A DNA stretch of 64,000 nucleotides from Thiovibrio frasassiensis (GTDB taxonomy: Bacteria > Desulfobacterota > Desulfobulbia > Desulfobulbales > Desulfurivibrionaceae). The position numbers and the translations under genes were made by a program. The stretch covers positions 2,447,530 to 2,511,529 of the forward strand of contig NZ_JAPHEH010000001.1 of assembly GCF_029607905.1 (NCBI RefSeq). The letters run 5' to 3'. The first letter of the stretch is position 1, and each line of letters starts with the position of its first letter. Under the pieces are notes generated by a model, which was given only the letters and a program-made list of their open reading frames with translations, ran no database searches and was not told the origin of the DNA. Below, piece after piece: positions 60,883 through 64,000 of this stretch.

Positions 60883-61715
60883 TATTTACCCTCCTCAACG
60901 ATCAGGGTATCCAACACCTGTTCGCGCAGCTTCTTTTCCACATACTCCTTGAGAGTGGTCTGCGATTTTTTGCAGGAACCGCAGGCCCCGCGCAGGGAAA
61001 CAATGACAAAATCGCCATCCACATCGATCAGCTCGATATCGCCGCCATCCTTGCGCAGGGTCGGCCGCACTTCGCGCTCGAGAACCTCCTCGATGAGCTT
61101 GATCTTCTGGATATTGGTCAAGCGGGTCGGGCGTTTGTCCGGGATGATTTGCTGCACCTCATGCCGGGCCTCGCGGAGAAGTTCTTCCAAACGATCATGG
61201 CACTTGCCGCAGCCGCCGCCGGCCTTGGTGAAATTGGTGATCTCCTCAACCGAACGCAGATTGCTCTCGGCAATTGCCCGCTTCACCTCAAGATCCGTGA
61301 CCCCGAAGCATTCGCAGACCACCTCCCCTTCCGCCATGGGGAGAGGGATTCCGCGGTAGTAGGCAATTGCCGCTTCCAGCGCCTCACGGCCCATGACCGA
61401 GCAGTGCATCTTCTCTTTAGGCAGACCGCCAAGATACTCGGCGATATCCTCGTTGGTAATCTTTTCCGCCTCCACAAGGGGGAGCCCCTTGATCATCTCG
61501 GTGAGGGCGGAAGAAGAGGCAATGGCACTGGCACAGCCAAAGGTTTTGAACTTGGCATCGATAATCCGTTCGGTTTCGTCCAGTTTAAAGTAGAGGGTCA
61601 AGGCATCGCCGCAGGCAAGAGAGCCGACCTCGCCGATCCCGTCCGCATTCTCAATCTCGCCCACATTCCGGGGATTCATGAAATGATCCCGAACCTTATC
61701 CGTATATTCCCACAT
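60882..61715 (-). CDS. nifU: Iron-sulfur scaffold protein NifU
   Basis: The 277-aa protein has all three NifU parts. The N-terminal IscU-like scaffold reads FMNPRNVGEIENADG, LACGDALTL, FGCASAIASSSA and MHCSVMG. The central 2Fe-2S domain has VVCECFGVTDLEV and GGGCGKCHD. The C-terminal Nfu domain has GGDIELIDVDGDFVIV and RGACGSCKKSQ. Full-length NifU outside nitrogenase clusters is common in anaerobes, where it serves as the general scaffold. I start at MWEYTDKV (61715), six codons inside the longest frame. It overlaps nifS. Confidence 0.95.
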   Translation of the reverse strand: MWEYTDKVRDHFMNPRNVGEIENADGIGEVGSLACGDALTLYFKLDETERIIDAKFKTFGCASAIASSSALTEMIKGLPLVEAEKITNEDIAEYLGGLPKEKMHCSVMGREALEAAIAYYRGIPLPMAEGEVVCECFGVTDLEVKRAIAESNLRSVEEITNFTKAGGGCGKCHDRLEELLREARHEVQQIIPDKRPTRLTNIQKIKLIEEVLEREVRPTLRKDGGDIELIDVDGDFVIVSLRGACGSCKKSQTTLKEYVEKKLREQVLDTLIVEEGK

Positions 61716-61940
61716 AGTCTCGTCTCCAGGCAATCAAAGCAAAAGAGGCGGATCGTGTGTCGGCCAAACAACCCGCACACACTCGCCATCCAAGTTCATC
61801 GTTCATCCAGCAAGGGCAGCCGCTACAAACAGCGCGAAAGCTCTCCATTACGGAACTAGGTAATTTAGTTTTTCAGGGTGCAAAAAGCAACAATAATCCG
61901 CGATCTTCTGCCTTACCCCCTTCAGCTGGACCCTTTCGGC

Positions 61941-63794
61941 TTATTCTTCCCCACCCTCCCCTACCAAAGCAGAACCATCCTCAGCATGCAGGGCGTGCCA
62001 GATCTGGGCAGCCAGTGCCGAGCCTATCCCGGGCACCGCCGCGATTTCCGCAACACTTGCCCGGGCAAGACGATGCATACTGCCGAGCTCCCGCAGCAAC
62101 AACTCCCTGCGCCCCTTGCCCACTCCGGGAATCTGCTCAAGGGAAGAGGTCAGACTCTCCTTGGCCCGCAATTTCCGGTGCAAGGTTATGCCGTAGCGAT
62201 GCGCTTCATCCCTGATCCGCATGAGATAGAGAAGTACCGGGGAATGGTTGTTCAAAAGCAGCGGATTTTTCCGCCCTGGCCGGTAGAGTTTTTCCCCCTC
62301 CCCTGCTTTCTCCTTGGCAATACCGGCAAGCTCAAGCGTACCGGCAATACCAGCATCCGCCAAGGCCTGGAGGGCCACGCCGAGTTGGCCCTTGCCGCCG
62401 TCAACCAGAAGGAGATCGGGCAGATCATTTTCCGCGAGCCCCTTGGCAAAACGCCGTCTCAACACCTCTCCCATCATGGCGTAATCATCCGGCCCTGCCA
62501 CCGTATGGATTCCATAATGGCGGTAACGATGCTTGGCCATCTCTCCAGCAACAAAACAGACCAGAGAGCCCACTGCCTGCTGGCCGCCCAGATTGGAGAT
62601 ATCCAGGCACTCGATCCGTTCCGGCAGCCTTGCCAGGCCGAGGGCTTTTTGCACCCCCTCGGCCAAAGCCTGCCAGGAGGTCTGCCGGGTTTTTCTCGCC
62701 ACCAAGACCTGTTGGGCATTGGTGGCGGCCATCTCCAACAGCCGCACCCTGTCGCCCCGCTGCGGGCAGGCAATGGTCACGGTGGTGCCCTTCTCTTCGC
62801 TCAGCCATTCCGCCAGCAAAGGATCATCGGTGCCCGCAAAGGGCAGCAGAATCTCCTGGGGAAGATAGCGCCCCTCCTCGCCGTAAAACCGGGAAAGCAC
62901 CTCGGTCAGCACCTCGGGGTCCGTGCCCACCGGCTCGGCAAGGAAGAAGGATTGCTGGCCGGTGATCACCCCCTTGCGGATAAAGAGCAAGGCCACGGCC
63001 ACGGAAGCGTCCTGGCGGGCAAAGCCCAGCACATCCTGATCCCTGGTGTGCGCCGCCACCACCTGCTGCTTTTCCAGGGTCTTGTTCAAGGAATTGATCC
63101 GGTCCCGCAACTGAGCCGCCTCCTCAAAACGCAGGGCTTCCGCAGCCAGCGCCATCTTTCTGGAGAGCTCCTTGACCAGTTGCTGGTTCTTCCCCTCCAG
63201 CACCAGGAGCACATTGTTGACCAGCTCCCGGTACTCCTCGCGGCTGACCTTGTCCGCACAGGGGGCAAGACAACGGCCCATCTGGTGGTTGAGGCAGGGC
63301 CGGGACTTGGGCTTGAGGCTCTTTTCCTTGCAACGGCGCAGGGGAAAGAGCGAGTTGAGGTAGCGGATGGTCTCCCACATGGCCGAGGGGGAGGAAAAGG
63401 GGCCGAAATACCGGGCCCCGTCCTTGACACGCCGCCGAGTCATCACCAGCCTGGGCCACTGCTCCTGCACCGTCACCTTGAGGAGCGGGTAGCTTTTGTC
63501 GTCGCGGAGAATGACATTGTACTTGGGCCGGTGCTGCTTGATCAGCGAGGATTCAAGGATCAGGGCCTCTTTTTCCGTATTGGTGACGATGGTCTCAATT
63601 AAGCGCACCTGGGAGAGCAGCATCGCGGTTTTGCCGTGCTGGGTCTGATCGATGCGACCATAAGAGGAGAGCCGCTTGCGCAGCTCCCTGGCCTTGCCCA
63701 CATAAAGCACCTCGCCCGCCCGGCTCTTCATCAGATAGACGCCGGGCTGCAAGGGAACGGTGGGGAGAAATTCTTTGAAATCAAATGGGGGCAT
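61941..63794 (-). CDS. uvrC: Excinuclease ABC subunit C
   Basis: UvrC makes the dual incisions in nucleotide excision repair. The 617-aa protein has the GIY-YIG nuclease start (QPGVYLMKSRAGEVLYVGKA), four cysteines (CRGSCLAPC-like PCLNHQMGRCLAPC region), a UvrB-binding UVR motif (EEAAQLRDRINSLNK), the RNase H-like C-terminal nuclease (ECLDISNLGG, LLLVDGGKGQL) and tandem helix-hairpin-helix at the end. The frame is open further, but MPPFDFKEF is the conserved-type start. Nothing appears broken. Confidence 0.96.
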   Translation of the reverse strand: MPPFDFKEFLPTVPLQPGVYLMKSRAGEVLYVGKARELRKRLSSYGRIDQTQHGKTAMLLSQVRLIETIVTNTEKEALILESSLIKQHRPKYNVILRDDKSYPLLKVTVQEQWPRLVMTRRRVKDGARYFGPFSSPSAMWETIRYLNSLFPLRRCKEKSLKPKSRPCLNHQMGRCLAPCADKVSREEYRELVNNVLLVLEGKNQQLVKELSRKMALAAEALRFEEAAQLRDRINSLNKTLEKQQVVAAHTRDQDVLGFARQDASVAVALLFIRKGVITGQQSFFLAEPVGTDPEVLTEVLSRFYGEEGRYLPQEILLPFAGTDDPLLAEWLSEEKGTTVTIACPQRGDRVRLLEMAATNAQQVLVARKTRQTSWQALAEGVQKALGLARLPERIECLDISNLGGQQAVGSLVCFVAGEMAKHRYRHYGIHTVAGPDDYAMMGEVLRRRFAKGLAENDLPDLLLVDGGKGQLGVALQALADAGIAGTLELAGIAKEKAGEGEKLYRPGRKNPLLLNNHSPVLLYLMRIRDEAHRYGITLHRKLRAKESLTSSLEQIPGVGKGRRELLLRELGSMHRLARASVAEIAAVPGIGSALAAQIWHALHAEDGSALVGEGGEE

Positions 63795-63878
63795 GATCAC
63801 CGCAATTTGGCGCTGTTCTTGTGGGAGATACACCAAGGACTTTGCGATATGACTACCCTTCCCGGACGATTTTGTCAA

Positions 63879-64000
63879 ACAGGACGGGCCTCATTGTGTT
63901 GGTTGCACCCGTTATCGCCCTGCCGCATCCTCTTAATACCCCGTATTTTTTCGGGATTGCCTACAGGTTGGTATTCTGGTAACAAGATTTGTCAGGCATA
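63879..64000. other. Window end, no gene seen
   Basis: The last 120 bp upstream of uvrC hold no recognisable gene. A small CCCCG/CGGG hairpin around a T-run (about 63939-63957) is the only structure. The uvrC promoter is expected here or beyond the window. Confidence 0.4.

Noticed and set aside
1-64000. tRNA, rRNA and CRISPR arrays
   Set aside because: No cloverleaf-like tRNA, rRNA segment or regularly spaced repeat array was seen in the intergenic regions.

Overview
The window looks like a chromosome segment of a strictly anaerobic Desulfobacterota bacterium, most likely a relative of Desulfobulbales. This is inferred from gene content, not from a marker gene. The evidence is a near-complete Wood-Ljungdahl gene set (fhs, folD, metF, acsD, acsC, acsB, cooS), two formate dehydrogenases, an HdrA/MvhD electron-transfer pair, and four in-frame UGA codons that read as selenocysteine. 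Most genes are GC-rich and tightly packed. An AT-richer accessory patch lies at about 22.6-25.3 kb.

Layout. 1-6.7 kb: the 3' part of a radical SAM/SPASM peptide maturase, trmL, an M23 peptidase, then lysC, cimA and a ComEA-like gene. 6.8-11 kb (minus): a four-gene operon of PHP hydrolase, C39-like protein, RimK-like ATP-grasp and GCS2-type ligase, which looks like a small amide-bond-forming pathway. 11-18 kb (minus): housekeeping genes miaB, a DUF4911-like ORF, purB, recJ, pgsA and miaA. 18-21.5 kb (plus): serC, then a radical SAM protein and rlmN between two copies of a dispersed repeat. 22-25.3 kb: a lipoprotein gene, a PLD-like membrane protein beside a duplicated gene end, an antitoxin-like fragment, and two small genes next to attC-like palindromes. 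25.3-29.6 kb: MFS exporter, a basic periplasmic protein, a small HTH/zinc-ribbon regulator, an MgtC-like protein and a YitT-like protein. 29.7-33.7 kb (plus): Sec-containing fdhA with two HydB/HydG-like electron-transfer subunits. 33.8-36.2 kb: a SpoIIAA-like protein and a chemoreceptor. 36.3-53.9 kb (minus): one long co-directional cluster in the order folD, cooS, metF-acsD fusion, acsB, acsC, 1371-aa Sec formate dehydrogenase, Sec HdrA, Sec MvhD, closed by a strong terminator. 54.3-64 kb (minus): PilB ATPase with a C-terminal cyclic-nucleotide domain, fhs, thyX, nifS, nifU, uvrC.

How the genes work together. Formate dehydrogenase, Fhs, FolD and MetF form the methyl branch of the Wood-Ljungdahl pathway. 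CooS, AcsB, AcsC and AcsD form the carbonyl branch and acetyl-CoA synthase. HdrA and MvhD next to formate dehydrogenase imply flavin-based electron transfer coupled to formate or methylene-THF redox steps. No acsE methyltransferase, HdrB/HdrC or metV was seen in the window.

The least expected items are: a structured element of about 120-130 bp present twice, each time just upstream of an amino-acid biosynthesis gene (cimA and serC), with base changes that preserve pairing; the metF-acsD fusion with a Shine-Dalgarno and ATG at the junction; the PilB-cyclic-nucleotide-domain fusion inside the C1 cluster; attC-like sites without an integrase; and a dispersed repeat decorated with three 21-bp mini-insertions.
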